Shown in pieces: positions 49,828 through 58,876 of a stretch of 64,000 nucleotides of DNA (the stretch's first letter is position 1; each line of letters begins with the position of its first letter). Below the pieces are notes generated by a model that saw nothing but the letters and a program-made list of their open reading frames with translations, made no database searches and was not told the origin of the DNA. The translations under genes and the position numbers were made by a program. Source of the stretch: JBJMLO01 sp045805265 (GTDB lineage Bacteria > Actinomycetota > UBA4738 > JACQTL01); the NCBI GenBank assembly GCA_045805265.1, contig JBJMLO010000024.1, positions 186,001 to 250,000 on the forward strand, written 5' to 3'.

Positions 49828-50739
49828 ATGGAGCTGCAGCGCATTCGGATCCACGGACACGAGGTGGCGTATCGATCCGCCGGGTCCGGTCCGGTGGTGG
49901 TGCTGGTCCACGGCCTGGGCACGACGTCGGGGACGTGGGGGCGCGTCATGCCGGCGCTGGCGGAGCGGTTCACGGTGGTCGCGGTGGACCTCCTCGGTCA
50001 CGGGGGCTCGACGAGGGAAGCGGGCGACTACTCGCTCGGGGCCCAGGCCTCGGGCATCCGGGACCTGATGATCGCGCTGGGGCACGAGCGGGGCACCCTG
50101 GTCGGGCACTCGCTGGGGGGCGGCGTGACCCTGCAGTTCGCCTACCAGTTCCCCGCGCGCTGCGAGCGGCTGGTGCTCGTCGACAGCGGGGGCCTGGGCA
50201 GGGACGTGGCGCTGCACCTGCGCGCGCTGAGCTTCCCGGGCGTCGAGCACGTCATGCCTCCGGTGGCCTTCGCCCCCCGGATCCACGCGGCGGGGGCGAC
50301 GGTCGTGGGGTGGCTGCGCCGCGTCGGCCTGCGTCCCGCTCCCTCCTTCGACGAGATGTGGGAGACCTACGGGGCACTGGCCGACGCCGAGACCCGTCGG
50401 GCCTTCTTCCACACGCTGAACTCGGTGGTCGACTTCCGGGGGCAGCGCCCCAGCGCGATGAACCGGCTGTACCTGCTGGCGGCCATCCCGACCCTGATCG
50501 TGTGGGGCGCGCGGGACCGGCTGATCCCGGTCGCCCACGCCCGGGGGGCCCACGAGGCCATACCGGGCAGCGTGCTCCGGGTCTTCGAGGGCGTCGGTCA
50601 CTTCCCGCAGCACGACCGGCCCGAGGAGTTCGTCCGGACCATGGTCGAGTTCATCGACTCGACCGCCCCGGCGGCACTGTCCGAATCACATCTCGGCGAG
50701 ATGCTCGGTGCCGTAGGCTCGCTCGAGCCGGCTCCGTAG
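49828..50739 (+). CDS. Alpha/beta-fold hydrolase
   Basis: A 303-residue alpha/beta hydrolase. VLVHGLGTTSGTW supplies the oxyanion loop, VGHSLGGG near residue 93 the nucleophile, IVWGARDRLIPV near 225 the acid and GVGHFPQHDRPEEF near 255 the histidine. It looks like the soluble hydrolase/acyltransferase group. A good ribosome site (GGGGAGG) lies 8 nt upstream and a TACGCT -10 is at 49794-49799, about 30 nt before the ATG, so it has its own leadered transcript. Substrate unknown. Confidence 0.87.
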   Translation: MELQRIRIHGHEVAYRSAGSGPVVVLVHGLGTTSGTWGRVMPALAERFTVVAVDLLGHGGSTREAGDYSLGAQASGIRDLMIALGHERGTLVGHSLGGGVTLQFAYQFPARCERLVLVDSGGLGRDVALHLRALSFPGVEHVMPPVAFAPRIHAAGATVVGWLRRVGLRPAPSFDEMWETYGALADAETRRAFFHTLNSVVDFRGQRPSAMNRLYLLAAIPTLIVWGARDRLIPVAHARGAHEAIPGSVLRVFEGVGHFPQHDRPEEFVRTMVEFIDSTAPAALSESHLGEMLGAVGSLEPAP

Positions 50740-50830
50740 GCCGCGCGCACAGCCCGCCGGCTTTGTCCGAAGTCATCGCCGTCTCCCCGAATCACGCCGG
50801 TGGCGCTCGCGTTCCCGCGGGGGGCCTCGC

Positions 50831-53800
50831 TCAGGCGTCGATCGCCGTCGCCGGGACGCTTGCCGCCAGCTTCGCGGTCCGCTCGAGCCAGGGCGTGGCG
50901 CGGAGGCGCTCGAAGATCGCGGAGGCCTCGTCGATGCCGGGGCCGGCTTCCGATTCGCGGCCCTGGGCCGCGAGCCAGTCCGCGTGCTCGAGGAGGGTCA
51001 CCGCGAGCTCGAACGGCATGCCGATCCCCCGGAAGCCCAGGACTGCGGCCATGAAGCCGGGCTCGACCGACTCGTCGTCGCCTCGTTCGGCCGCCAGGCG
51101 AGCGGCGAACCTGGCCGAATGGGCCCGGAGATACGGTGTGACCAGCCCGGGGCGGGCGCCCTCCGCGATACCGAGCAGCTGTTCCGCGTGCGTGATGTCG
51201 CCCGTGGTCAATGCCGCCTGGATGGCCATGACCAACGCCCTTTTCACCTGGTTCGTGAGGAGTCCAAGGCGCTCGCGCCCTGCAAGGGCGTCTTCGGCGG
51301 CCGACAGCGCGCCGGCCCCGTCGCCCCGCGCCAGGAGCAACTCGGCCCGCGCCACATCGAACATGGCACGGAGTTCCTCGTTCTCCGAGCGCCCGATGTA
51401 CTCATGGGCATGGAGCAGGCCTTCGGCCGCGTCGAGGTTCCCCCTGCGGACGTGGATGGGGACGAGGTCCACCAGGCCCGCCGCCGCCCACGGCAGCGCC
51501 ATGATCTCCTCCATGGCCATCGCCTCGTCGCCTGCCGCGAGTGCCTCGTCCCACCGGCCCATGGCGACCAGGGCGGCGGCCGACCCCGTCAACCAACTGA
51601 CCTCGACCGGACGGTCTCCATTCCGGCGGGCCAAGGCGAGCGCCTCCTCGGCCAGGTCGAACTCCCGCTCGTACTGGTCGAGCGTCTCCCACGCCACCGC
51701 CAGGTTGTTGTAGGCCCGGGCCGCCGCGCCCGGGATGTCGTGCTCCAGGGCCACCTCCAGCGCGCGCCGAAGGAGCACGGTGGACTCGTCGAGTCTTCCC
51801 GCGCGCTGCAGCCCGATGGCCCGGCTGGACAGGGCGTGCGAATACACCTCGGGAAGCTCGAGGTGCTCGGCCAACTCCAGCGCCTCCTCCAGGAACGGGA
51901 TCGCCTCGGCGTGCCGCCCCTCGATCGCCAGGAACCGTCCGAGCTGCGCGGCGACCGCCGCGCGGTCGCGATCCGGCTCTTCGCCCGAGAGGTCGGCGTG
52001 GGCCTTCCGGACCCGCTCCACGGCCCGTTCGAGGTGGTCCTGGGCGAACTCGATCTCGGCGAGCCGTGCCTGCACGCGCGCGGCGGAGTGCCCCTGGCCG
52101 GACTCCTCGAAGAGGAGGGTCGCCGCCTCGTAGTCGGCTGTGGCCTCGTCCGCCCGGCCACGAAGGAATGCCATCTGGCCGGCCCGCTCCGTGAGCTCCG
52201 CCCGTTCCAGGCCGGAGTCCGTGATGCTCGCCGCCTGCCGGAAGTAGGTCTCGGCCTCCTCGGTGGCAGCGAGCGAGGCGGCGCGCTCGGCGGCCCGGAC
52301 CAGCATCTTCCGGGCCCGGGCCTGGATCTCCGCCGCGTCGTCCGCCTCCGGGGCCAGCCGGTAGGCCTCCACGTAGTGGGAGGCGACGACCTCGACGATC
52401 TCCTCCTCCTCCGCGCCCCACGCTCGTTCCAGGTAGGCGGCGACCCGGAGATGCTTCTCTTTCCGGTCGCGCTTTGCCAGCGTCTCGTACGCCACGGTCC
52501 GCACCAGGTCCTGGAGGAACCCGTACTGGCCGCGCTCCGGGGAGCGGGGGTCGGCCTGGACCGACAGGACCTCCTTCGCCACCAGGGCGGCCAGCAGCGG
52601 CTCGAGGTCGCGCTCGGGCAGGCCGGACAGGGCGGCCAGCGACGTGCGCGTGAACGTCTTGCCGAGCACCGAGGCGTCCTGCACGAGCTGGCGCTCGCCC
52701 GGTCCCAGGCCGTCCAGCCGGGCCGCGATGAGCGCCTGCAGGGTCTCGGGGACCTGCAGGTCCTCCACCGGGCCCGTCGGCCGGTACACGCTGCCCTGCT
52801 GCACCAGCAGGCCGCGGTCCAGCAGCATCCGTACGGTCTCCACCGCGTACAGGGGCACCCCCTGGGCGCGGTCGAGGATCTTCCCGGTGAGCTCGCCGGG
52901 GAGGCCCGGGACCAGGCCGGTCAGCAACTCCTCCATGGCGGCGGGCGGCAGCGGTTCCAGGGAGATCGCCGTGGCGCCGCGGGTCCGCCCGCCCGGAGCG
53001 CCCCCGACGTCCGGTCTCCCCAGGGTCATGACGAAGATCGGGAAAGCGCGTGACCACTCCAGCAGGTGGTCGACGAACTCGAGCAGCGAGGGGTCCGCCC
53101 ACTGCACGTCCTCGAAGACCATGATCACCGGGTCGGATTCCGACAGGCGCTCGAAGAACAGCCGCCACCCCGCGAACAGGTCGCTCTTGTCGTGTGCCGT
53201 CCGCTCCTCCAGGCCGATCAGGTGGGCGAGCCGCGGCTCCACGAAGGCCCGGTCCTCAGGAGCTGGAACGTACTTCTCGACCGCCTCGTGGAGCTTGGCC
53301 AGGGCCGACGCGCGCTCCTCGCCCTCCACGATGTCGGCCCGCCCCCGGACCATCTCGGCGAGCGCCCAGTAGGTCACGCCCTCGCCGTAGGACAGGCACC
53401 GGCCGCGGTGCCACCGGAAGACCCGCTCGAGCCCGTCGAAGTACTTGAAGAACTCCCACACCAGTCGGGACTTGCCGATCCCCGCGATGCCGGTCACCTG
53501 CACCAGGTGGGCCCGGCGGTCGTCGACGGCGGCGTGGAACAGGTCCTTCACCAGCTTGAGCTCGCGGTCGCGGCCGACGAACGGGGGCTCCAGCCCCTCC
53601 GACTTCATCAGCCCCCGGACGCCGGCCACCACGCGGTGGGCGCGCCACAGCTGGACCGGCTCGGCCTTGCCCTTCAGCGTGTGGGCCCCGGCGTCCTCGT
53701 AGACGACGGAGGCGTCGGTGGCCCGCTTCGTGGGGTCGCCGACATAGACGGTTCCCGGCTCGGCGGTCGACTGGACCCTGCTGGCCGTGTTCACCATGTC

Positions 53801-54379
53801 CCCGGCGACCATGCCCTCCCCGGCGGCGGAGAGGTCCACGGTGGCCTCGCCGGTGAGGACGCCGGCCCGGGCCCGCAGGCCTGGTGCGCCGACGTCCGCC
53901 CCCATCTCGGAGACCGCATCCACCAGCTCCATCGCGGCGCGGACGCACCGCTCGGCGTCGTCCTCCTTCGCCACCGGCGTGCCCCACACGGCCATGACCG
54001 CGTCGCCGATGAACTTCTCCACGACCCCTCCGTACCGCTCCACGACCGTCCGGCAGGTGTCGAAGTACCGGGAGAGGAGGTCCCGGACCTCCTCGGAGTC
54101 GCGCCCCTCCGACAGCGTGGTGAACCCGACCAGGTCGGCGAACAGGACGGAGACCAGGCGGCGCTCGGTCGTCGAGCCCGGCTGGGACGGCACGGGCGCC
54201 CTGCCGGTCGCTGCCGCCGTCGCGTCCTCGCCGAGGGCCGTGCCGCACTCCCCGCAGAACTTCACCTTGGCCGGGTTGGCGGCTCCGCACGACGGGCACA
54301 GCCGCGCGAGCGCAGCACCGCACTCGCCGCAGAACTTGCGGCCGGCGTCGTTCTCACTCCCGCAGGCGGAGCAGATCAC
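50831..54379 (-). CDS. Zinc-ribbon / class III nucleotide cyclase / AAA ATPase / TPR protein
   Basis: A multi-domain signalling protein of about 1182 residues. It begins with two zinc ribbons (CSACG...CGECG and CPSCG...CGECG, residues 3-52). A class III cyclase domain follows at about 75-240 with both metal aspartates (D82 in LFADLVGFTT, D126 in KFIGDAVMAVWG) and the transition-state Asn and Arg (NTASRV), so it should be active. An AAA_16-type ATPase begins near 265 with Walker A GIAGIGKS near 300. TPR-like helices fill 600-1180. GTG 54379 has a G-rich ribosome site; a TTG at 54403 is the alternative. It may couple cAMP synthesis to ATPase state changes. Partner unknown. Confidence 0.88.
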   Translation of the reverse strand: MICSACGSENDAGRKFCGECGAALARLCPSCGAANPAKVKFCGECGTALGEDATAAATGRAPVPSQPGSTTERRLVSVLFADLVGFTTLSEGRDSEEVRDLLSRYFDTCRTVVERYGGVVEKFIGDAVMAVWGTPVAKEDDAERCVRAAMELVDAVSEMGADVGAPGLRARAGVLTGEATVDLSAAGEGMVAGDMVNTASRVQSTAEPGTVYVGDPTKRATDASVVYEDAGAHTLKGKAEPVQLWRAHRVVAGVRGLMKSEGLEPPFVGRDRELKLVKDLFHAAVDDRRAHLVQVTGIAGIGKSRLVWEFFKYFDGLERVFRWHRGRCLSYGEGVTYWALAEMVRGRADIVEGEERASALAKLHEAVEKYVPAPEDRAFVEPRLAHLIGLEERTAHDKSDLFAGWRLFFERLSESDPVIMVFEDVQWADPSLLEFVDHLLEWSRAFPIFVMTLGRPDVGGAPGGRTRGATAISLEPLPPAAMEELLTGLVPGLPGELTGKILDRAQGVPLYAVETVRMLLDRGLLVQQGSVYRPTGPVEDLQVPETLQALIAARLDGLGPGERQLVQDASVLGKTFTRTSLAALSGLPERDLEPLLAALVAKEVLSVQADPRSPERGQYGFLQDLVRTVAYETLAKRDRKEKHLRVAAYLERAWGAEEEEIVEVVASHYVEAYRLAPEADDAAEIQARARKMLVRAAERAASLAATEEAETYFRQAASITDSGLERAELTERAGQMAFLRGRADEATADYEAATLLFEESGQGHSAARVQARLAEIEFAQDHLERAVERVRKAHADLSGEEPDRDRAAVAAQLGRFLAIEGRHAEAIPFLEEALELAEHLELPEVYSHALSSRAIGLQRAGRLDESTVLLRRALEVALEHDIPGAAARAYNNLAVAWETLDQYEREFDLAEEALALARRNGDRPVEVSWLTGSAAALVAMGRWDEALAAGDEAMAMEEIMALPWAAAGLVDLVPIHVRRGNLDAAEGLLHAHEYIGRSENEELRAMFDVARAELLLARGDGAGALSAAEDALAGRERLGLLTNQVKRALVMAIQAALTTGDITHAEQLLGIAEGARPGLVTPYLRAHSARFAARLAAERGDDESVEPGFMAAVLGFRGIGMPFELAVTLLEHADWLAAQGRESEAGPGIDEASAIFERLRATPWLERTAKLAASVPATAIDA

Positions 54380-54424
54380 CAGACCCCCCCGGACGATGGG
54401 CAATGATGCAAGGGTACGCCGTCA

Positions 54425-54461
54425 GAGGGCTCCGACTCCATGGTTCCGGGTCGGAGCCCTC
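54425..54461 (-). terminator. GC-rich hairpin terminator behind the 187-residue membrane protein gene
   Basis: GAGGGCTCCGAC (54425-54436) pairs perfectly with GTCGGAGCCCTC (54450-54461) across a 13-nt loop. It lies between the end of the membrane-protein gene (54570) and the promoter of the cyclase gene on the same strand. No T-run follows, as is common in high-GC genomes. Confidence 0.65.
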
Positions 54462-54569
54462 CCCCGGGGACCGGTCGACCGCTCGGCGGCCAGGAGCCGC
54501 TGGGAGAACCCGCGGTATCGCTGCAGGCTCACCCAGGGGTCCCGGTGGCCTCGGGAGCCCGCCTCGCCG

Positions 54570-55133
54570 TCAGCGGGCTTCCCGCATCTGTCCCGTGTCG
54601 TCCCCCGCCGACAGCAGGTCCTGGAACAGGGCCCGGTAGTGGACCATCGCCTGGCGGAGGTCCTCCGTGCCCGCCTGACCCTGGTCGTTCGCCAGCGAGA
54701 TGCCGTGGGCGGCGCGGTAGTTCTGGACGACGTCGGGATGGTCGACCGAGACGTCGGAGGAGCGCTGCTCGAAGTTGTCGACGGGGTAGCCGCGCTCCCG
54801 CATGACCTGGATGACGAGCACGTCGGCCTCGCGGACCGCTTCGGGAGGGGAGTCGACGAACTGGTTCTGCGTTCGCGTCCACTGCTCGGTGTACCGCTGC
54901 CGCGACGCGGGGGCGAGGGGCTGGATGTCGAGCTGCTGGCGCCGCTTCCGCCGGGCCTCGAGCTCGGCCTCCGCCTGCCGGCGTCCCCCGGTCGTCTCCA
55001 TGGTGCGGTCGTATTCGGGTCCGAACCGCTGCTGGAGCCGCTGCGTGCGTCGCTTGCGCATCGCCGACCGGACGACGAGCGCGACGACGGCGACGATCGC
55101 CACGATCACGATGACCCAGGCCAAGGCTGGCAT
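54570..55133 (-). CDS. Single-pass membrane protein of unknown function
   Basis: A 187-residue protein. A hydrophobic helix at residues 1-24 (PALAWVIVIVAIVAVVALVV) is followed by a basic stop-transfer segment (RSAMRKRRTQR) and a soluble cytoplasmic domain with YTEQWTRTQNQFVDSPPEAV and VMRERGYPVDNFEQR. The latter pattern occurs in actinobacterial hypothetical proteins. A strong ribosome site (GAGGAGG) precedes the ATG. It is divergent from the 201-residue gene and upstream of the cyclase, separated from it by a hairpin. No function is known. Confidence 0.78.
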   Translation of the reverse strand: MPALAWVIVIVAIVAVVALVVRSAMRKRRTQRLQQRFGPEYDRTMETTGGRRQAEAELEARRKRRQQLDIQPLAPASRQRYTEQWTRTQNQFVDSPPEAVREADVLVIQVMRERGYPVDNFEQRSSDVSVDHPDVVQNYRAAHGISLANDQGQAGTEDLRQAMVHYRALFQDLLSAGDDTGQMREAR

Positions 55134-55252
55134 ACGATTCCTCCTCGTGAACTTGGGGGGCGCCGGGGCGGGCAGTCTCTCCGTACCTACCCGGTTGCCT
55201 TCCGCGGAAACGATCGGCGAGGCGCGGCTCCCCACCCTTAGGATCCCTGGCG

Positions 55253-55858
55253 ATGCCACTCGGGCGGTACGTGATCCTCGACGACCACGGCGGGCGACGC
55301 GGTACCGAGGACTTCCGCTCCGCCCCCGGACCGATGGGATGGCGGTACTTCTCGGATGTCGTGATCGAGACCGGAGACGCCCACCACGAGATCGTCGATC
55401 TGGTCGTCGACTCGGCCTGGCGACCCGTCCGGACGCGCATCGAGACGGGGTCGCACGAAATCCTGCTGACCGCGAAGGACGACCTGCTGGAGGGGTTCCT
55501 GGATCGGAAGCCCGTGACCGTCCCGTGGGGAGCGGACACCGAGATCGACTACGCGTCGCCCGCGTTCAACGTCGTGACGGCGAACCGGCTCGGACGCTCG
55601 GCCGAGTTCGACGTCGTCTTCCTCGAGCCGGTCACCTGCGAGCCGGTGCTGCAGCGGCAGCGCTACGAGCTCATCGGCGAGGAAGAGGTGGAGACCGCGG
55701 TGGGCCGGTTCGCGGCCAGGCGATGGCAGTTCACCGCGTTGTCCGACGGCTATTCGGCCGGCATGTGGATCGTCGCCGACGTCCTCGTGCGCTACGAGGG
55801 CCTGTACGAGCTGGAGCAGTACGACCCGGGGGCGACCGGCCCGCGGGTCGGCGCCTGA
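55253..55858 (+). CDS. Conserved-looking hypothetical protein
   Basis: A 201-residue soluble protein without signal peptide or membrane helix. The sequence looks like a beta-rich barrel (SDVVIETGDAHHEIVDLVVD, RWQFTALSDGYSAGMWIVAD). A TAGGAT hexamer ends 8 nt before the ATG, so it should be leaderless. The thioesterase gene follows 19 bp later and is probably co-transcribed, which hints at lipid or CoA-ester metabolism. I do not recognise the family. Confidence 0.72.
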   Translation: MPLGRYVILDDHGGRRGTEDFRSAPGPMGWRYFSDVVIETGDAHHEIVDLVVDSAWRPVRTRIETGSHEILLTAKDDLLEGFLDRKPVTVPWGADTEIDYASPAFNVVTANRLGRSAEFDVVFLEPVTCEPVLQRQRYELIGEEEVETAVGRFAARRWQFTALSDGYSAGMWIVADVLVRYEGLYELEQYDPGATGPRVGA

Positions 55859-55877
55859 GGCGCCGCGGGGCGATCCC

Positions 55878-56669
55878 ATGACGAGTGAGTTCGAGTTCGA
55901 CGCCGCAACCAGGGTGGAGCCGGCCGGCGACGGCCGGTTCCGGACCGAGATCACGGACCGATGGAACATCGGCAACGCCCCGAACGGCGGCTACCTGGTC
56001 TCGGTGGTCCTGTCCGCGGTGCGGTCCTCGGTCCGGCGGCCGGACCCGGTCGCGGTCAGCGCGCACTTCCCCAGCCGCACGGAGCCAGGTCCCGCCCAGA
56101 TCGAGGTGGAGGTCCTCCGGGAGGGCGGCCACTCGACGGCCATCGCGCGCCTGCTCCAGGAAGGCGACACGCGAGTCCACGTCGGCGCGACGTACGGTGA
56201 CCTGGCCGCGGCGATCGGGCCCACCACCGTGCTCGAGCCCACCCCCGGGTTCCCGCCGCCCGACGAGTGCGTGCGGGCCGACGACAGCCCCATCGCGCCC
56301 GAGTTCGTCCGCCGGTTCGACCTCCGGCTCACGCCCGAGACCGCGATGTGGGCCACCGCCAGGCCCAGCGGGAAGCCGGAGATGTCAGGGTGGGTCCGCT
56401 TCGCCGACGGCCGCGAGCCGGACGCCGCGACGCTTCCGCTGATCGCCGACGCGTTCCCGCCGACCATGCTGAACCTGATGCCGGCGGGGTGGGTGCCGAC
56501 GATCGAGTTCACCGTCCACGTCCGGGGCCACCCGGAGCCCGGGTGGCTGCAGTGCCGGTTCCGGTCGCGCTACCTGACCCTGGGCTACGTGGAGGAGGAC
56601 GGGGAGGTGTGGGACTCGACCGGACGGCTGGTCGCCCTGTCACGCCAGCTCGCGAGGGTCCGCGGCTGA
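55878..56669 (+). CDS. Acyl-CoA thioesterase family protein (double hotdog)
   Basis: A 263-residue protein of the TesB-like/4HBT_3 type. The first hotdog has WNIGNAPNGGYLVSVVLSAV near residue 35 followed by AVSAHFPSRTEPG; the second begins near 135 and has MLNLMPAGWVPTIEFTVHVRG near 200. The family hydrolyses acyl-CoA thioesters. It lies 19 bp behind the 201-residue hypothetical gene. The paired arrangement suggests a two-gene transcript. Substrate chain length is unknown. Confidence 0.84.
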   Translation: MTSEFEFDAATRVEPAGDGRFRTEITDRWNIGNAPNGGYLVSVVLSAVRSSVRRPDPVAVSAHFPSRTEPGPAQIEVEVLREGGHSTAIARLLQEGDTRVHVGATYGDLAAAIGPTTVLEPTPGFPPPDECVRADDSPIAPEFVRRFDLRLTPETAMWATARPSGKPEMSGWVRFADGREPDAATLPLIADAFPPTMLNLMPAGWVPTIEFTVHVRGHPEPGWLQCRFRSRYLTLGYVEEDGEVWDSTGRLVALSRQLARVRG

Positions 56670-56682
56670 TCGGGGCGTCGGC

Positions 56683-57630
56683 TCAGCGGTCGCCCAGCTC
56701 CTGCCAGGTCGGTCCGTCCCACTGCTCGTCGTCGATCTCCAGCGCCCGCGGGTCGGCATGGCGGGGCTCGGGACGAAGCGGGAGGCTCCGGAGCTCCCCG
56801 TAGGCGCGGTGGGAGAACGAGCTCCACGACCTGGCCGCGGCGACGGTCTCCAGCTCGCGGGCCTCCAGCTCCTCCCGGAGCTCGTCGCCGAGGGACCTTC
56901 GCAGGATCGCCGGTGGGGGAGGCGGCGGTGCGTAGGTCCGCTCCCAGGTCGACGTTCTCGACGGAACGGGCACCCCAGGCTCTCCGGCTTCGCCGTGGGC
57001 GGGAGCGGAGACGAGGGCCCCCCGGACGTTGCGGACGCCGGTCCGGGCGACGTCGCCGACGGCCCGTCCCGCACGCACCGTCGTGGCGGCGATGCGGCGG
57101 GGCGCCGAGGGGGCCCGATGCCGCCCTGGCTCACGACGGCGGAGCGAGATCTCGATGACCGGCTCGGCCACCGCGTCGGCCGTGGAGACCGTGACGGCGT
57201 CCCCCTCGAGGACCTCGGGCTCGATGTCGTCCAGCGGCGACTCGGCCGAGCTCATCTCGACGTCGGGCTCCGGCGCGAGCTTGGCGGCGGGCTCGCCTCG
57301 CGCCGTCACGGCCAGGAACGCCAGCAGGGAGGGGAGGTACAGCACCCCCAGGTGGCCGAACACAGTCGCCAGCACGGCGAGGCCGAGCAGCAGGTCGACC
57401 GCGGCCAGGGCGGCGGGCCGCCCGGGCCGGAGGTACGCGATCGCCCCGGCGGCGGACGCGGCGAGCACGGCGGCGATCGTGGGGATCGTGGCCCTGCCGG
57501 CGAACGGCATCGTGGCCAGCGCGCCGATCCCGATGCCGATGGTCAGGACTGCTGCCAGGCGACCGACTGCCATCCAACGGTCGGCTCGGGGCGGCGGGCG
57601 ATGGGCGGTGACGTGGATTCGGGCTTCCAT
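56683..57630 (-). CDS. Membrane protein of unknown function
   Basis: A 315-residue protein. Three to four hydrophobic helices occupy about residues 18-110 (AVGRLAAVLTIGIGIGALA, AAVLAASAAGAIAYL, AAVDLLLGLAVLATVFGHL, YLPSLLAFLAVTA). The rest is a long hydrophilic, Arg/Pro/Glu-rich cytoplasmic region with a PPPPPP run near 255. GGAGG five nt before ATG 57630 fixes the start. It lies about 140 bp after the amidase gene on the same strand. No family recognised. Confidence 0.72.
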   Translation of the reverse strand: MEARIHVTAHRPPPRADRWMAVGRLAAVLTIGIGIGALATMPFAGRATIPTIAAVLAASAAGAIAYLRPGRPAALAAVDLLLGLAVLATVFGHLGVLYLPSLLAFLAVTARGEPAAKLAPEPDVEMSSAESPLDDIEPEVLEGDAVTVSTADAVAEPVIEISLRRREPGRHRAPSAPRRIAATTVRAGRAVGDVARTGVRNVRGALVSAPAHGEAGEPGVPVPSRTSTWERTYAPPPPPPAILRRSLGDELREELEARELETVAAARSWSSFSHRAYGELRSLPLRPEPRHADPRALEIDDEQWDGPTWQELGDR

Positions 57631-57770
57631 GGCGCCTCCTGTTCGGGAGCGGGGCGGCCGGGGCAGGAGACCCCGACCCTCGCACGCAAACGCCAGGGAC
57701 GCAAACATCTGGGGCAAAGCAGTGAAATGGCACCGAAGGCCCGCCGCGAACGCGATCGGGTTCGCCCGGG

Positions 57771-58793
57771 TCAGGCTCGCTCGGCGCGGTAGGCCGCGGC
57801 CATCTCCTTCAGCCGGGTGCGGGCGCCGCCGTACGCGTCACCCGAGGGCAGGTAGGCCTTCCGCACCTTCGTCACCACCGTGTAGTTGGGGTCCACCACG
57901 TTGGCGATCGGGGTCTCCGAGGCCTGGGTCAGCAGCTGGTAGGCGTCCAGGCGATCCATGCCGTGCTCGGCGGCCAGCCAGTCGATCATGCCGACCTGGG
58001 AGATCCGGAACGCATCCTCGAGCGGCTTCTGGGACCCCGCGCTCATCACGTAGTCGTCGGTCTCGAGGCGCGGCCACGGCGTGGCCGCCCCCTTGATGAG
58101 GTCGACGACGATCACGGTGTCCATGGCGGCCTCGACCGCCACTCCGCACGACTCGCCCTCGCCCTGCCGGCAGTGCCCGTCGCCGATCGAGAACAGGGCG
58201 CCCTCGACGTTCACGCCGAGGTAGCACGTGGCCCCGGCCCGCATCTCGGGGGTGTCCATGTTCCCCCCGTGGGCGTCGGGCACGAGCGACGAGCGGGCCT
58301 CGAACGCGGCCGGCGCCACCCCCACCGTCCCGTGCATCGGGTCGAGCGGCAGCTCCACCGAGTGGTCGCCCTTCAGCGAACGGTAGGTGACCGTCCGCCG
58401 CGACCGGTCGACCTCGTACATCCACACGACCTCGGGGAGGGGCTCCTGCAGTCCGGCGGTGGCGTGGGTCTGCGTCAGCGAGCCGAACAGCGGAATGGTG
58501 GTCGACGCCGCCCAGTCGCGCGACGGCTCGATCGACACGAAGTGGATCGCGAGCGTGTCGCCCGGCTCGGCGCCCTCCACGAGGAACGGCCCGGTCTGGG
58601 GGTTCACGAACGGGAACTCGATGACCTCGCTCACGAGGTCGCCGGGACCCCGGACCTTCCCGCCGAACGCGTCCTCGGTCCACAGCTCCATCACGGTCCC
58701 GGGCTTCACGGACCGCACGGGCGCCACGCCGCCGAACGTCCAGGCGAACTCGGAAGGGTCGGGGCGATAGGAGACGACATCGAGATCACTCAT
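57771..58793 (-). CDS. Acetamidase/formamidase family amidohydrolase
   Basis: A 340-residue FmdA/AmdA-type protein. Family features visible are PGDTLAIHFVSIEPS near residue 75, HGGNMDTPEMRAGATCYLGVNVEGALFSIGDGH near 175-210 (with the conserved His/Asp metal-site residues) and an ETDDYVMSAGS segment near 245. It hydrolyses formamide or short amides to ammonia and acid. GGAGG 7 nt before ATG 58793 supports the start. It is divergent from an APC permease with overlapping -10 elements, so uptake and hydrolysis may be co-regulated. Confidence 0.88.
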   Translation of the reverse strand: MSDLDVVSYRPDPSEFAWTFGGVAPVRSVKPGTVMELWTEDAFGGKVRGPGDLVSEVIEFPFVNPQTGPFLVEGAEPGDTLAIHFVSIEPSRDWAASTTIPLFGSLTQTHATAGLQEPLPEVVWMYEVDRSRRTVTYRSLKGDHSVELPLDPMHGTVGVAPAAFEARSSLVPDAHGGNMDTPEMRAGATCYLGVNVEGALFSIGDGHCRQGEGESCGVAVEAAMDTVIVVDLIKGAATPWPRLETDDYVMSAGSQKPLEDAFRISQVGMIDWLAAEHGMDRLDAYQLLTQASETPIANVVDPNYTVVTKVRKAYLPSGDAYGGARTRLKEMAAAYRAERA

Positions 58794-58827
58794 GGCGAAC
58801 CTCCGAATCGACTCCCGGACCGCTGCG

Positions 58828-58837
58828 AGCATACACT
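58828..58837. promoter_or_regulatory. Divergent overlapping -10 elements of amidase and permease genes
   Basis: TATGCT (minus strand, 58833-58828) and TACACT (plus strand, 58832-58837) overlap by two bases in the 83-bp gap. Predicted leaders are about 28 nt for the amidase and 33 nt for the permease; both genes have GGAGG ribosome sites. Confidence 0.5.
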
Positions 58838-58876
58838 CGTCCCGTTTCGGGAGCTCGCTCGCGAAGGAGGGTGCCT

